Shown: in pieces, positions 6,494-14,171 of the stretch
Layout: each line of letters begins with the position of its first letter
Numbering within the stretch: the stretch's first letter is position 1
DNA from: a virus
Strand: one strand, 5' to 3'
DNA length: 32,936 bases
IMG/VR virus record: IMGVR_UViG_3300044996_000076
Span: 1 to 32,936 of that record
The notes under the pieces: generated by a model
The model's input: only the letters and a program-made list of their open reading frames with translations
What the model was told of the DNA's origin: nothing
Databases searched by the model: none
Made by a program: the position numbers and the translations under genes

Positions 6494-7642
6494 ATGCCGA
6501 CGAAGTCCGACCTATACGGCTGGACCTACCCGCGAGTGTTTACGGGTTCAGGGAATGCGACCGACGTAGAACTGCGGGCCGACCCGACAACCTATGCCCT
6601 GCACGTTACAACTGCCCCGGGGAGCCCCCTATATACGCAGGGGACAAGCTCGAACCCCACCTACGTCGCAGGGACGACGACAAAGCCGGTCTATGTGGCG
6701 ACCGAAGCCACGGAGAAGCTCTGGGTAAAGGGGTCATCCTCGAACCCCGTTTACGTGGGAGGAGTCTCGGGCTCTCCGGTCTACGTGGGTACGGAAGCAA
6801 CGGAGAAACTATGGGTCAAAGGCACCTCCTCGAACCCGGTCTATGTAGGCGGGGTCTCGGGCAGTCCGGTTTACGTGGGCACGGAAGCCACTGAAAAGCT
6901 GTGGGTCAAAGGTACCTCCTCGAACCCGGTCTATGTCGGCGGAGTCTCGGGCAGTCCGGTCAATGTAGCTACTGAGGCGACCGAGAAGTTGTGGGTGAAG
7001 GGAACCAGCAGCAACCCCGTCTATGTGGGGGGTGTCTCCGGGTCTCCGGTGTACGTCGCGACGGAGGCAACCGAGAAGCTCTGGGTCAAGGGCACCTCCT
7101 CAGACCCTGTCTACATTGAGGGCCTGGAAAACGAGGCCCTGCCGACAATGAGTTCGGAGCACCACAGCATCCACGAGTCGAAGCACTTCTACATCGGGGA
7201 CTATATCGAACTCGGGTCGGGCAGTACCATGTCCTGGTACTTCACGACGCCGAACACGACGACCTGGACGCACATGACCTTCGAGGTGGACGCCCAGGCC
7301 CTCGTGACGGTGGACTTCTACGAGGGCGGGACCTACGGCGGCGGCGGGACTGCCTCAACCGCGCTGAGTCCGGCGCAGGTGCTCAACAACAACCGGAACA
7401 GCAACGCGACCACCTCCCTGACCATCTTCCGCAACGGGACGGCCAGCGCGCTCGGCAGCAAGATTCTGGGGGTAAAGCTGGGGGCGGCGACAACCCCGAC
7501 GAACCGCGCCGCCGGGGCACTTGACCGAAGCGAGGAAATCATCCTGAGGCAGAACACGACCTACATCCTGGTCATCACCTCCGGCGCGGCGACCAACACG
7601 GTCACCTATCACGCGAAGTGGTACGAGGAGGTAATGCCCTAG
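6494..7642 (+). CDS. Repeat-rich fibre or capsid-decoration protein
   Basis: 382 residues, ATG with a strong GGAGGTGA upstream. Residues about 50-210 are a tandem array of 30-residue units (TEATEKLWVKG, SSNPVYVGG, VSGSPVYVG), each made of three roughly 10-residue elements ending in V-Y-V or L-W-V, as expected for a beta-solenoid or fibrous shaft. The C-terminal part (about 215-382) looks like a compact beta domain: HHSIHESKHFYIGDYIEL, VDFYEGGTYGGGG, an Asn-rich NNNRNSN loop, and a final TYILVITSG...WYEE strand. That resembles phage proteins found near capsid genes whose terminal domain is exposed. Likely a head fibre, decoration or adsorption protein; the exact role is inferred from layout and repeats. 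Confidence 0.65.
   Translation: MPTKSDLYGWTYPRVFTGSGNATDVELRADPTTYALHVTTAPGSPLYTQGTSSNPTYVAGTTTKPVYVATEATEKLWVKGSSSNPVYVGGVSGSPVYVGTEATEKLWVKGTSSNPVYVGGVSGSPVYVGTEATEKLWVKGTSSNPVYVGGVSGSPVNVATEATEKLWVKGTSSNPVYVGGVSGSPVYVATEATEKLWVKGTSSDPVYIEGLENEALPTMSSEHHSIHESKHFYIGDYIELGSGSTMSWYFTTPNTTTWTHMTFEVDAQALVTVDFYEGGTYGGGGTASTALSPAQVLNNNRNSNATTSLTIFRNGTASALGSKILGVKLGAATTPTNRAAGALDRSEEIILRQNTTYILVITSGAATNTVTYHAKWYEEVMP
6641..7123 (+). repeat. Tandem 90-bp coding repeats (five TEATEKLWVKG units)
   Basis: Units start at 6701, 6791, 6881, 6971 and 7061, exactly 90 bases apart, with a degenerate partial unit before and a truncated last one. Protein sequence is almost unchanged between units, but many codons differ synonymously (for example Glu-Ala-Thr-Glu-Lys is written differently in each copy). 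Confidence 0.9.
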
Positions 7643-7932
7643 TGAGCCGACCCGTAACCAAACCCGGTGACCCGCCCCTGCCGAAGTGGAAAGTGCGGGT
7701 TGACCCGAACCACAAGGACATCACGGTCGGGCGCGAGTTCCTCGGTGCCCGAGATGGCAACCGCGCCCCCGCGCAGGGGGACAAGGTGCAGATCGTCGTA
7801 GACGACCGTGGGCGACACCGGGGGCTCGTGCCCTCGGACGCCCGACAAACGCATCGCTACCGGAACTACCGTATCGCCGGAGTAGAGGGCGAAGGTACTT
7901 CGCGGGAGCGGTATACCCTGGTGGAGGAGTAA
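7642..7932 (+). CDS. Small hypothetical protein (96 residues)
   Basis: GTG start sharing one base with the preceding TAG, with GAGGAGGT about 9 bases upstream; an in-frame ATG at 7618 lies inside the previous gene and is less likely. The product begins MSRPVTKPGDPPLPKWKVRV and contains HKDITVGREFLGA, a DDRGRHRGLV turn, and many charged residues; no Cys. The composition suggests a small beta-rich protein, perhaps SH3- or OB-like. It sits between the fibre protein and scaffold, so a virion or assembly role is plausible. Family not recognised. Confidence 0.6.
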   Translation: MSRPVTKPGDPPLPKWKVRVDPNHKDITVGREFLGARDGNRAPAQGDKVQIVVDDRGRHRGLVPSDARQTHRYRNYRIAGVEGEGTSRERYTLVEE

Positions 7933-7934
7933 CC

Positions 7935-8654
7935 ATGCCGGACGCGCCTGTTGAGCAGGTGGACGTTGCCGGAGCGCCTACGGGGCAGACTACGGTCCCC
8001 CCGGCGGCGGAAGTCCTCACGATGGCCGAGGCACAGCGGAGGTCGGATGCCGCCGCTGCAGGAGCCCGCAAGGCAGCCGAGGCCGAGTGGCAGGCCAAAC
8101 TGGACGCAGCGATGTCTGAGCGGGACGCGAAGCTGGCCGAGTTCGAGAAGGCCGAGCAGGCCCGCAAGGACCAGGAACTCACCGAGGTCGAGCGCGAACG
8201 TAAGGCGCGCGAGGCTGCTGCCGCAGAGGCCGCAGCCCAGGCCGCCGAGGCACAGCAGCTTCGGGCCGAGTTGGACGGTACCCGAAAGCGGGCCGTCATC
8301 GGGACGTTGATCGCCGCGAGTGCAACGCGCGTACCGGCACGGTACCATGCCGACGTGTACGCAGCCTGCCTCTCTGGCGAGCAGACGCCCGAGGCCGTGG
8401 AGACGGCGATGCGAGAAGCGAAGGCCGCGTGGGAGGCCGACATAGCCGCCTACAGCCCGAAGCCCGAGCCGACCGCCGCGACCGCTCCGCCCCGCAGCGT
8501 GGGTACGCCAGCCGCCCCACCTGCCCAGCCGACAGGTCATCCGCAAAGCGAGGCCGAGCGGCGCGAGGCAATCGCGAAGCTCACAGAGGCCTACATGAAC
8601 GGCGACATGGAAGCCGGGAACAAGCTGGACGTGCTGATCGGAACAGGCCGGTAG
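7935..8654 (+). CDS. Capsid scaffold protein
   Basis: 239 residues, 3 bases after the previous gene and immediately before the major capsid gene. A proline-rich N-terminus is followed by a long Ala/Glu/Lys/Arg coiled coil from about residue 30 to 115 (for example AEFEKAEQARKDQELTEVER). A short folded part follows (VIGTLIAASATRVPARYHAD, about 118-137), then a Pro/Ala linker and a charged C-terminal helix (EAIAKLTEAYMNGDMEAGNK). That is the classical layout of phage scaffolds, which shape the prohead and are then removed; the C-terminal helix normally contacts the capsid protein. A fused protease is absent. Confidence 0.8.
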   Translation: MPDAPVEQVDVAGAPTGQTTVPPAAEVLTMAEAQRRSDAAAAGARKAAEAEWQAKLDAAMSERDAKLAEFEKAEQARKDQELTEVERERKAREAAAAEAAAQAAEAQQLRAELDGTRKRAVIGTLIAASATRVPARYHADVYAACLSGEQTPEAVETAMREAKAAWEADIAAYSPKPEPTAATAPPRSVGTPAAPPAQPTGHPQSEAERREAIAKLTEAYMNGDMEAGNKLDVLIGTGR

Positions 8655-8675
8655 CGCGCGGAAAGGGATAGGACA

Positions 8676-9542
8676 ATGGCGCATACCACGTATACCACGC
8701 AGGGCTCGGAGATGTATGCCGAGTGGATTGCCCCGGCAATGGTCGCCGCGCGGGCGGCGGGCATTTTCATGCCGGGGATGATTGGCCGGACGCTGCCCGG
8801 ATTCTGGTTCAAGGACTTGACCGGGCTGCAGACTAAAGTTGCGTCGTTCCCGCTGGAGAACTACTTCACGGGCTACGATGTGAGCGAGGACGAGGACCAC
8901 AACGTTGCACAGGCGTATACGCCGACCGACGCGACAGTGACGGTCAGCGAGAAGATCGCCATCGAGGTCGTGACGAAGATGTCGAGCCGGACGGCGGCGC
9001 AGGACCCGGTGGCGCGGGCCGGTCGGATGCTGGGGCAGGCGATTGCCGAGAAGCTATCCGGCGACGTGTACGCCCTGCATACCAGCTTCGACAACGAGAG
9101 CGGGACCTCCGGAAGCGCCGCGACATGGCCGCTCCTGGCGGCTGCCCGAAATTCCCTGGAGACCCGGAACTACCGGGGGCCATATGCCGCAATCCTCAAG
9201 CCGCGTCAGTATTACGACATCGTGAACGGCGGGACCGTGACGATGATTTCTGGCACGGACGGGGCAGCCGAGCAGATCGTGCGGAACTACGACATCGACC
9301 CCATTGGCGGGATCAACATCATCCGCGACCCGCTGATCCCTTCGGCCAATAGCGGTGCGGACTGGTCGGGCGCGGTGTACTCGGGGCGTCCGGCGGTCGG
9401 GATCGCGATCCTGTGGGAGTTGGAGCCGGACTTCGAGCACGACGCCAGCTACCGGCTGGACCAGTTCGTCGCCACGATGTGCTACGGCGTCGGCGAGATC
9501 GACGGTGCGGCGGCGAACGCCTACGAGACAGACTACGCCTAA
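8676..9542 (+). CDS. Major capsid protein (HK97-fold)
   Basis: 288 residues, ATG, directly after the scaffold. The pattern is that of phage major capsid proteins: an N-terminal arm (SEMYAEWIAPAMVAARAAG), an E-loop-like segment around 55-90 (VASFPLENYFTGYDVSEDED), a long spine helix (RAGRMLGQAIAEKLSGDVYA, about 109-128) and P-domain strands with GPYAAILKPRQYYDIVNGG. Late strands near the C-terminus include VGIAILWELEPDFEHDASYR. Expected to self-assemble into the icosahedral shell around the scaffold. Residues 73-84 (EDHNVAQAYTPT) are nearly repeated in the glycosyltransferase-like protein. Length is typical for capsid proteins without a cleaved delta domain. Confidence 0.88.
   Translation: MAHTTYTTQGSEMYAEWIAPAMVAARAAGIFMPGMIGRTLPGFWFKDLTGLQTKVASFPLENYFTGYDVSEDEDHNVAQAYTPTDATVTVSEKIAIEVVTKMSSRTAAQDPVARAGRMLGQAIAEKLSGDVYALHTSFDNESGTSGSAATWPLLAAARNSLETRNYRGPYAAILKPRQYYDIVNGGTVTMISGTDGAAEQIVRNYDIDPIGGINIIRDPLIPSANSGADWSGAVYSGRPAVGIAILWELEPDFEHDASYRLDQFVATMCYGVGEIDGAAANAYETDYA
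8892..8927 (+). repeat. Segment shared with the glycosyltransferase-like gene (copy 2)
   Basis: Encodes EDHNVAQAYTPT within the capsid protein, matching 5233-5268 in frame. Here it sits inside a well-integrated domain, so this is probably the original copy. Confidence 0.6.
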
Positions 9543-9581
9543 CGGGCGGCAGTAACCTCTATCGCTGAAAGGCGGTCAGAC

Positions 9582-10118
9582 ATGCCCTACATGCACACGA
9601 CAGATGGCGGCGCAGAGGCGTTGACGCCTGCTGCGGAACAGATGGGCGTGACGAGGAAGGGCAATCGGAAGGAGTTCGCGGGCGGTTGGCTGTGCCTGAA
9701 GCCGCCCTACGGTCTGTCCGATTACTTCCACAACACCAACGGCTGCGACGCCGACTGGTGCGAGCGCAGGCGTATCAAACGCATCTGGCAATGCCGGGTG
9801 CGCGGGATTGAGCGGGACCTAGAACCGGCGCTGCGGGAAGCCGCGAACGCGGCAAGGGGTCTCACCCAGGATGAGCGCCAGCACCTGCTCGATGCCGCCG
9901 ACGAATGCGTTCGGATTCGCCAGCGCCGGGCTGAGCGGTTGGAGCAGCCGGTGAAGAGTGAGCGCGAACGGATGGCCGAGATATTCGCCGAGCAGCAGGC
10001 CAAGGGGCAGGAGGGGCTCGTGGAAGCCCTTACCGCCGCCCTGGCGAAACTGACTCCCGGCGGACAGGCCGAGACGAGACCGACGAGTGACGACCAACCC
10101 CCGCGCCGCAGACAGTAG
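9582..10118 (+). CDS. Hypothetical charged protein after the capsid gene
   Basis: 178 residues, ATG after AAAGGCGGTCAG. The N-terminal 75 residues contain aromatic and Cys/Trp-rich sequence (LCLKPPYGLSDYFHN, CDADWCERRRIKRIWQCR), with Cys spaced so that a metal site is possible. The remainder is helical and highly charged (ERDLEPALREAANAARG, EQPVKSERERMAEIFAEQQA) with an Ala/Leu amphipathic helix and a disordered polar tail ending PPRRRQ. Family not recognised; placement between capsid and decoration-like genes suggests a virion or head-assembly role. Confidence 0.6.
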   Translation: MPYMHTTDGGAEALTPAAEQMGVTRKGNRKEFAGGWLCLKPPYGLSDYFHNTNGCDADWCERRRIKRIWQCRVRGIERDLEPALREAANAARGLTQDERQHLLDAADECVRIRQRRAERLEQPVKSERERMAEIFAEQQAKGQEGLVEALTAALAKLTPGGQAETRPTSDDQPPRRRQ

Positions 10119-10141
10119 GCAGGCGCGAGAGGAGACGAGAC

Positions 10142-10594
10142 ATGGGTATCGAGCCGCGCAAGCTGCATATCACCTGGACCGTACCGGCGACGATTTCCGC
10201 CGATGCAACCGACATCCCCGTGTTCTGGAACAACAGCGGACACGACTGGTCGTTGGATACGAACTCCCCTCCAACTTGGACGGCCAGGGCCTCGCGCACG
10301 GGTTCCGGTTCCGCGTCGGACGGTATCATGTGGGTGACGTACTCGCTGAACCGTGTGTCGGCGGCGGGAGTCGAGACGGGGCTGTGCAGTCACGTCCTGA
10401 AGACGGGCACTTCGCTTACCGCGCAGGTCGGCGAGCCCTTCGACAACATGACGGCCTCCAGTCCAGTAATCCCGACCGGGACGGGGATCAACTTCGACAT
10501 CGACCTGGGCGCGGGCATCGTGAACTACACGGCCAGCGTGTATGACCAACTCAACTTCACGCTCATCGAGGGTGAGGGCACGTCGCAGTCCTAG
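10142..10594 (+). CDS. Probable head decoration or structural beta protein
   Basis: 150 residues, ATG with GAGGAGA 6 bases upstream. Sequence is rich in Thr, Ser, Trp and alternating hydrophobics (KLHITWTVPATISADATDIP, WVTYSLNRVSAAGVETGLCS, NFDIDLGAGIVNYTASVYDQ), indicating an all-beta fold. No enzymatic motif, signal peptide or membrane segment. It lies between the capsid gene and the head-tail adaptor, where decoration proteins are often found. The function is inferred from fold type and position only. Confidence 0.55.
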   Translation: MGIEPRKLHITWTVPATISADATDIPVFWNNSGHDWSLDTNSPPTWTARASRTGSGSASDGIMWVTYSLNRVSAAGVETGLCSHVLKTGTSLTAQVGEPFDNMTASSPVIPTGTGINFDIDLGAGIVNYTASVYDQLNFTLIEGEGTSQS

Positions 10595-10623
10595 CCCGTA
10601 GACCCTGAAGGGCGGTGACTGAG

Positions 10624-11211
10624 ATGGCGGCCCAAAAGCCTTCCTTGATTGCGACGGTCGCGGCGACCGACGCGAACAGTTACGTCACGTTGGCCTTCGC
10701 GGACCTGTGGTTCCGCGACGGGCTGGATGCTGACGACTGGATTTCGTTTGACGACGGGCTAAGGACCCGCGCGTTGATCGCCGCGACCTGCCGCGACCCC
10801 GAGAGTATCGACGTGCAGCTCAAGGCCCTGGGCGCGTGGTACAACAAGTTCGACTGGGTTGACCCTGAGCAGGCGTTGATGTTCCCCCGCAGCATAGACT
10901 ACGACGACAATGGCGACCTGGAGATTCCCGACAAGGTAGAGGAGGCGACCTGCCACCTCGCCTTGTGGCTGCTGCGTAAGCGGCGCGGGGACCTGGGGCC
11001 GGTTGACGTGGGGGCCATGCACTCGCAGGGAGTCGTGGCCGTCTCGACCGGCGCGGTGAACGTGAACACGTACCGTCCGGTCTGGTCGAACTGGCCGCAG
11101 GTGGTGAAGCTGCTCATGGGGGAGTTCCTGCACCGAGGGGCGACGACTATCCCCGGGCGCGGGACGGGGGCCTCGACCCGGCGTTGGTGGCAGAACAGCA
11201 TCGCGACGTAG
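10624..11211 (+). CDS. DnaT-like / gp6-type head-tail adaptor
   Basis: 195 residues from the ATG at 10624, preceded by GGCGGTGA at 6-base spacing; a GTG at 10615 is an alternative. The sequence fits the phage family annotated as DnaT-like ssDNA-binding protein: ATDANSYVTLAFADLWFRD, WISFDDGLRTRALIAATCR, then QALMFPRS, EIPDKVEEATCHLALWLLRK and a C-terminal VVKLLMGEFLHR helix. In phages this fold serves as the connector ring below the portal (HK97 gp6-like). Position after capsid/decoration genes and before a gp10-like protein supports head completion. Confidence 0.75.
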   Translation: MAAQKPSLIATVAATDANSYVTLAFADLWFRDGLDADDWISFDDGLRTRALIAATCRDPESIDVQLKALGAWYNKFDWVDPEQALMFPRSIDYDDNGDLEIPDKVEEATCHLALWLLRKRRGDLGPVDVGAMHSQGVVAVSTGAVNVNTYRPVWSNWPQVVKLLMGEFLHRGATTIPGRGTGASTRRWWQNSIAT

Positions 11212-11221
11212 GAGGTGCGGG

Positions 11222-11422
11222 ATGGCGAAGAGAAAATCGGCGCGCAGTGTAACTTCCATGAGGGGCCGGGCACGCCGCGCGGCCATGCAGATAACAAGCG
11301 TAACACCGTTCGGCAACAAGACGGCGAGTTTTCTTCGGTGGAATACTCTAGGGGCGTCCCCGCACTGGGGGGCGGTAAACCGGTCGTCTCGTAGGCGGCA
11401 GCGCAAGCGCCGCAGAGGATAA
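11222..11422 (+). CDS. Small highly basic protein (66 residues)
   Basis: ATG with GGAGGTG upstream, 10 bases after the adaptor. The product begins MAKRKSARSVTSMRGRARRA and ends SRRRQRKRRRG; a middle segment (ITSVTPFGNKTASFLRW) is more hydrophobic. Very rich in Arg and Lys, no acidic residues seen. It is the second of the five small basic proteins. A plausible role is nucleic-acid binding in the head or as a charge-matched assembly factor, but nothing in the sequence proves this. Confidence 0.65.
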   Translation: MAKRKSARSVTSMRGRARRAAMQITSVTPFGNKTASFLRWNTLGASPHWGAVNRSSRRRQRKRRRG

Positions 11423-11425
11423 CTC

Positions 11426-12127
11426 ATGCCCCTCTCCGCCGACAACCCGCAGGCCATCGTGGCCGCCCTCGCGCGACGTTCCGACGCGGCGGGCGTTGCG
11501 GCGCGGAAGGCGATGTTGGGGTTCGTTCAGCGTAGGGGCGCGCCTGCAATCACGACGCTGGCGAAGCAGAAGGCCCCGAAGCTGTTCCGCGACCTGGAGA
11601 AGTCCGGGAGGGACGAGCTGACCGCAGACGGGGCGAAGGTCACGTTCGGCGGGAATGCGGCAGAGTACGCGGCATCGGTTCACGAGGAACGCGGGCGCTT
11701 GCGCGGGCGGGTAGGCGCGGGCACAGAGCGGCGCGGGAAGCACGTCTACCGGGGGAGCGGAGTTGGCATCTCGAAGCGCGGCGGTGGGGCGAGCAACCCG
11801 GGCGAGTGGAACAAGCCCGCCCATTGGGGCAAGGGGACGAAGGGCGCGGTGACGGCCTGGGCCAACCGCGTTACGGCGCGCCGACCGTTTTACCAGGGCG
11901 CACAGGGGAACGACCTGATAGAGTGGAGTGGGCGACGCTGGCGGTTCCGGCGGGTTGACTACGCCAAGCGGTACCCGGCGAGCCGCTACCCGAAGGCGGG
12001 CCAGCCGCACTTCCTGTTCGGCGCGCCGAACTCGGCCTATGGCGAAAAGCGCCTGTGGCTGCTGAAGGAGATGGCGACGGTTGGCGTGAAGGCGGCGGGC
12101 GAGGCAGCGCGCAGGGGGAAGGCCTGA
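11426..12127 (+). CDS. HK97 gp10-like head-tail connector component
   Basis: 233 residues, ATG 4 bases after the previous stop. The N-terminal helix and a strand with YAASVHEERG (about residues 75-85) resemble the gp10-like family, in which Y-A-x-x-V-E/H precedes a large loop. The C-terminus QPHFLFGAPNSAYGEKRLWL, then an Ala-rich helix, matches the usual P-F/H-L-x-x-A ending. A basic Gly-rich loop (about 95-140, RRGKHVYRGSGVGISKRGGG) enlarges it beyond the usual 120-160 residues. Order adaptor, gp10-like, terminator, tail tube is standard. Its stop overlaps the next start. Confidence 0.7.
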   Translation: MPLSADNPQAIVAALARRSDAAGVAARKAMLGFVQRRGAPAITTLAKQKAPKLFRDLEKSGRDELTADGAKVTFGGNAAEYAASVHEERGRLRGRVGAGTERRGKHVYRGSGVGISKRGGGASNPGEWNKPAHWGKGTKGAVTAWANRVTARRPFYQGAQGNDLIEWSGRRWRFRRVDYAKRYPASRYPKAGQPHFLFGAPNSAYGEKRLWLLKEMATVGVKAAGEAARRGKA

Positions 12128-12444
12128 TGCTACAGACCACGCGGACGGAGTTCCAGAGGGCTACCGGCGTCGCCTCCGAGTGGGGGATGAAGCACAACGA
12201 AGACGACACACTCGCCTGCGTGGCCTACGGGTACTTCGAGCCGGTCTCGCTGACGCGGACGGTTACGGTGTACGGGGACGGGGCAGTGAAGGCATGGCGC
12301 TGGACAGGGAAGCTGCCCCGGGGTATCGACCTCTCGTCCGGTTGGCGGGCGAGGGCAACGGTGCAGGGCAAGGACCGCGAGTTCGAGGTGCAAAGCGCGA
12401 TGCTCGTCGTCGCGTGGACGGTCGAGCTGACGGAGGTGCAGTGA
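12127..12444 (+). CDS. Hypothetical connector-region protein (105 residues)
   Basis: ATG sharing one base with the preceding TGA (TGATG). The product has alternating hydrophobic strands (DTLACVAYGYFEPVSLTRTV, DREFEVQSAMLVVAWTVELT) with a WRWTGKLPRG turn, so it is probably a small beta-barrel. Head-tail stopper proteins are often about this size and located here, so a head-completion role is possible. No diagnostic motif; the call is by position. Translation is likely coupled to its neighbours since both junctions overlap. Confidence 0.6.
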   Translation: MLQTTRTEFQRATGVASEWGMKHNEDDTLACVAYGYFEPVSLTRTVTVYGDGAVKAWRWTGKLPRGIDLSSGWRARATVQGKDREFEVQSAMLVVAWTVELTEVQ

Positions 12445-12677
12445 TGGCCATGAAGTCCACCAGCTACAAGAACAGAAGCAAGGTTCGAGCTAGCAGGGCA
12501 TCGAGTACTGCTAAGAGCGCGTCTAAGACTGCCAGAGATAGAAGAAGAAGGCCATCTGTAAGGCGCGAGGCGAGAAGCAAGGCTTCTCTCTATCGTAGGA
12601 TGGCAAGCCAACAGCGCGGAAGGCGTACCGGCGGACCTAGCCGCCGCCATCGAAACTCAAAAGGTCGGTTCGCATAG
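12444..12677 (+). CDS. Small Arg/Lys/Ser-rich protamine-like protein (77 residues)
   Basis: ATG sharing one base with the previous TGA and preceded by GGAGGTG. Low-complexity basic sequence: KNRSKVRASRASSTAKSASK, ARDRRRRPSVRREARSKAS, RRMASQQRGRRTGG. Well over a third of residues are Arg or Lys; acidic residues are almost absent. Codon use differs from neighbours: AGA and AGG arginines, TCT/AGT serines and less G/C at third positions. It may be DNA-condensing, or may assist capsid or tail assembly. The different composition could mean recent acquisition or selection on RNA structure. Confidence 0.65.
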   Translation: MAMKSTSYKNRSKVRASRASSTAKSASKTARDRRRRPSVRREARSKASLYRRMASQQRGRRTGGPSRRHRNSKGRFA

Positions 12678-12686
12678 GAGTCTTCT

Positions 12687-13265
12687 ATGCCCGTCACCGA
12701 CTTCCTGCATGATGAGGCCGTGGTAGACGCGGTGTGCGACGAACTCAAGGCACACCTCCCGTCGTCCTGGGTGAACGAGGTCGGTGCTGGCGGAAACAAG
12801 TACTTCAGCCTCAAGCGCCTGGAGTTCGGCGACCTGCGGGACTACCGTTTCGATCCGGAGGAGTCCTGGCGCAGCATCGTTCCGTTAGTCTTCGCGAAGT
12901 CCACCGGGGCGATATGGCGCAGGGACTACAGCGGTATCGGCGGCAAGCAGGGCATTCAGTACAATGTCCGCGTCGTCCACGTCTGGAACCATGACCAGTG
13001 TCGCGACGTGACATCCGGCCAGTGGGTAAGCCCCGCGCGGTCGCGCTGCCAGCGGATGAAGAAGCTGAACCAGGCATGCTTCCAGGGGGCGACGCGCAAG
13101 CTCGACGACCCGACGCTTACCACCGCCGACAGCGGGGTTACGGCCAGCCTGTCGGTTGTGCGGTTCGTCGGTTCGTACCTGGAGGGGATTGAGGACCTGG
13201 ACCTCCTGCCGGGGCGCTACTACGGGGTGGCGGTGGACCTGGAGGTTATCACGGTGACGTTCTGA
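12687..13265 (+). CDS. Probable tail terminator / tail completion protein
   Basis: 192 residues, ATG with AGGAG upstream. An N-terminal helix (DEAVVDAVCDELKAHLPSSW) followed by alternating strands (WRSIVPLVFAKSTGAIWRRD, IQYNVRVVHVWNHDQC), and C-terminal strands SLSVVRFVGSYLEGI and GVAVDLEVITVTF fit the alpha/beta fold of tail terminators. It lies directly upstream of the tail tube gene, where terminators are usual. These proteins form a ring that stops tube growth and joins the head. No sequence signature makes this certain. Confidence 0.6.
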   Translation: MPVTDFLHDEAVVDAVCDELKAHLPSSWVNEVGAGGNKYFSLKRLEFGDLRDYRFDPEESWRSIVPLVFAKSTGAIWRRDYSGIGGKQGIQYNVRVVHVWNHDQCRDVTSGQWVSPARSRCQRMKKLNQACFQGATRKLDDPTLTTADSGVTASLSVVRFVGSYLEGIEDLDLLPGRYYGVAVDLEVITVTF

Positions 13266-13322
13266 GCCGTTGCCGGTTGCCGGTCGTGAGTCGCAGAGTC
13301 CAACAGAAGGAGGGGAGCCCCA

Positions 13323-14159
13323 ATGGCGCTGAACACCAACGCTCCCTATAGCGGCGAAGTCGAATACGGTCGAGTGGCGGGCGACGAACCCGGGGTTGCC
13401 GTCAACGGCGGTTCCCTCACCATCGACCCGCAGGTTGGGTACACTGACGGTATCGGGATGCAGCGGGCCTCGCACCGGAGCCACTACACGGGGGTCGTGT
13501 CCTACGACGTGGTCTACCCGGTGAAGGCGCTGCTGAGCGGGATGCTCCGCGCGTCGGCGAGCAACAGCGTTGCGGCAGTCGCCTGTATCGCCGGGACGCA
13601 GGACGGGGAGTGGACCCTATCCTCCTGCCAGCCCAGCGGTTTCACGGCGCGGTGTGCGGTCGGCGAGCCGTTGAGCGTGAACCTCGGGTACTGGGGCCTG
13701 CCAACGCAGACGGCGACCGGCGCGGCGCAGGGCGCACCTTCCACGAACGTGGACGTAGACGCCTGCGGGTTCAGCGTGGCCGTCGATACGGTTGACTACT
13801 TCGTGCAGTCCTGGGATGTCTCGCTGAACACCAACCCCGGGTGGTGGGTAGCGCAGAACCACACGACCTCCGACAGCGCGCCGGATGGAGTGCTGCTCGG
13901 CGTCCAGGAGGTAACGCTCCGGCTGTCCTGCGCGAAGCAGATACCGGACACGGTGGCGAAGTTCACGCCGGACGAGCATGACGAGGACATCGACGTGACC
14001 ATCATCGGGGTCAACCCATCCAACGCGGCGCAGATTACGTTCACCCTGTCGGAGCTGTGCACCCCGACCGAGACGGGCTCCCATACGGTCGGCGGACTGA
14101 AGGTCTGGGATTACGAGTTCACGGCAGCGAAGCAGCTCGGCGTGCTGACGGTCACGTAA
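13323..14159 (+). CDS. Major tail (tube) protein
   Basis: 278 residues, ATG with AAGGAGGGG upstream. All-beta sequence typical of tail tube proteins: SGEVEYGRVAGDEPG, HRSHYTGVVSYDVVYPVKAL, FVQSWDVSLNTNPGWW, VLLGVQEVTLRLSCAKQ, and a final VWDYEFTAAKQLGVLTVT strand. Tube proteins stack as hexameric rings around the tape measure. Position immediately before the chaperone pair and tape measure supports it. The Asp/Glu-rich DEHDEDIDVTIIG (about 217-229) could be an exposed loop. Length is somewhat above the lambda gpV core; no Ig-like extra domain is obvious. Confidence 0.78.
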   Translation: MALNTNAPYSGEVEYGRVAGDEPGVAVNGGSLTIDPQVGYTDGIGMQRASHRSHYTGVVSYDVVYPVKALLSGMLRASASNSVAAVACIAGTQDGEWTLSSCQPSGFTARCAVGEPLSVNLGYWGLPTQTATGAAQGAPSTNVDVDACGFSVAVDTVDYFVQSWDVSLNTNPGWWVAQNHTTSDSAPDGVLLGVQEVTLRLSCAKQIPDTVAKFTPDEHDEDIDVTIIGVNPSNAAQITFTLSELCTPTETGSHTVGGLKVWDYEFTAAKQLGVLTVT

Positions 14160-14171
14160 GGAGGTGCGCGA

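Noticed and set aside
6641-7123. Direct repeats considered as a CRISPR array
   Set aside because: Repeats are coding, 90-base in phase, and have no unique spacers.
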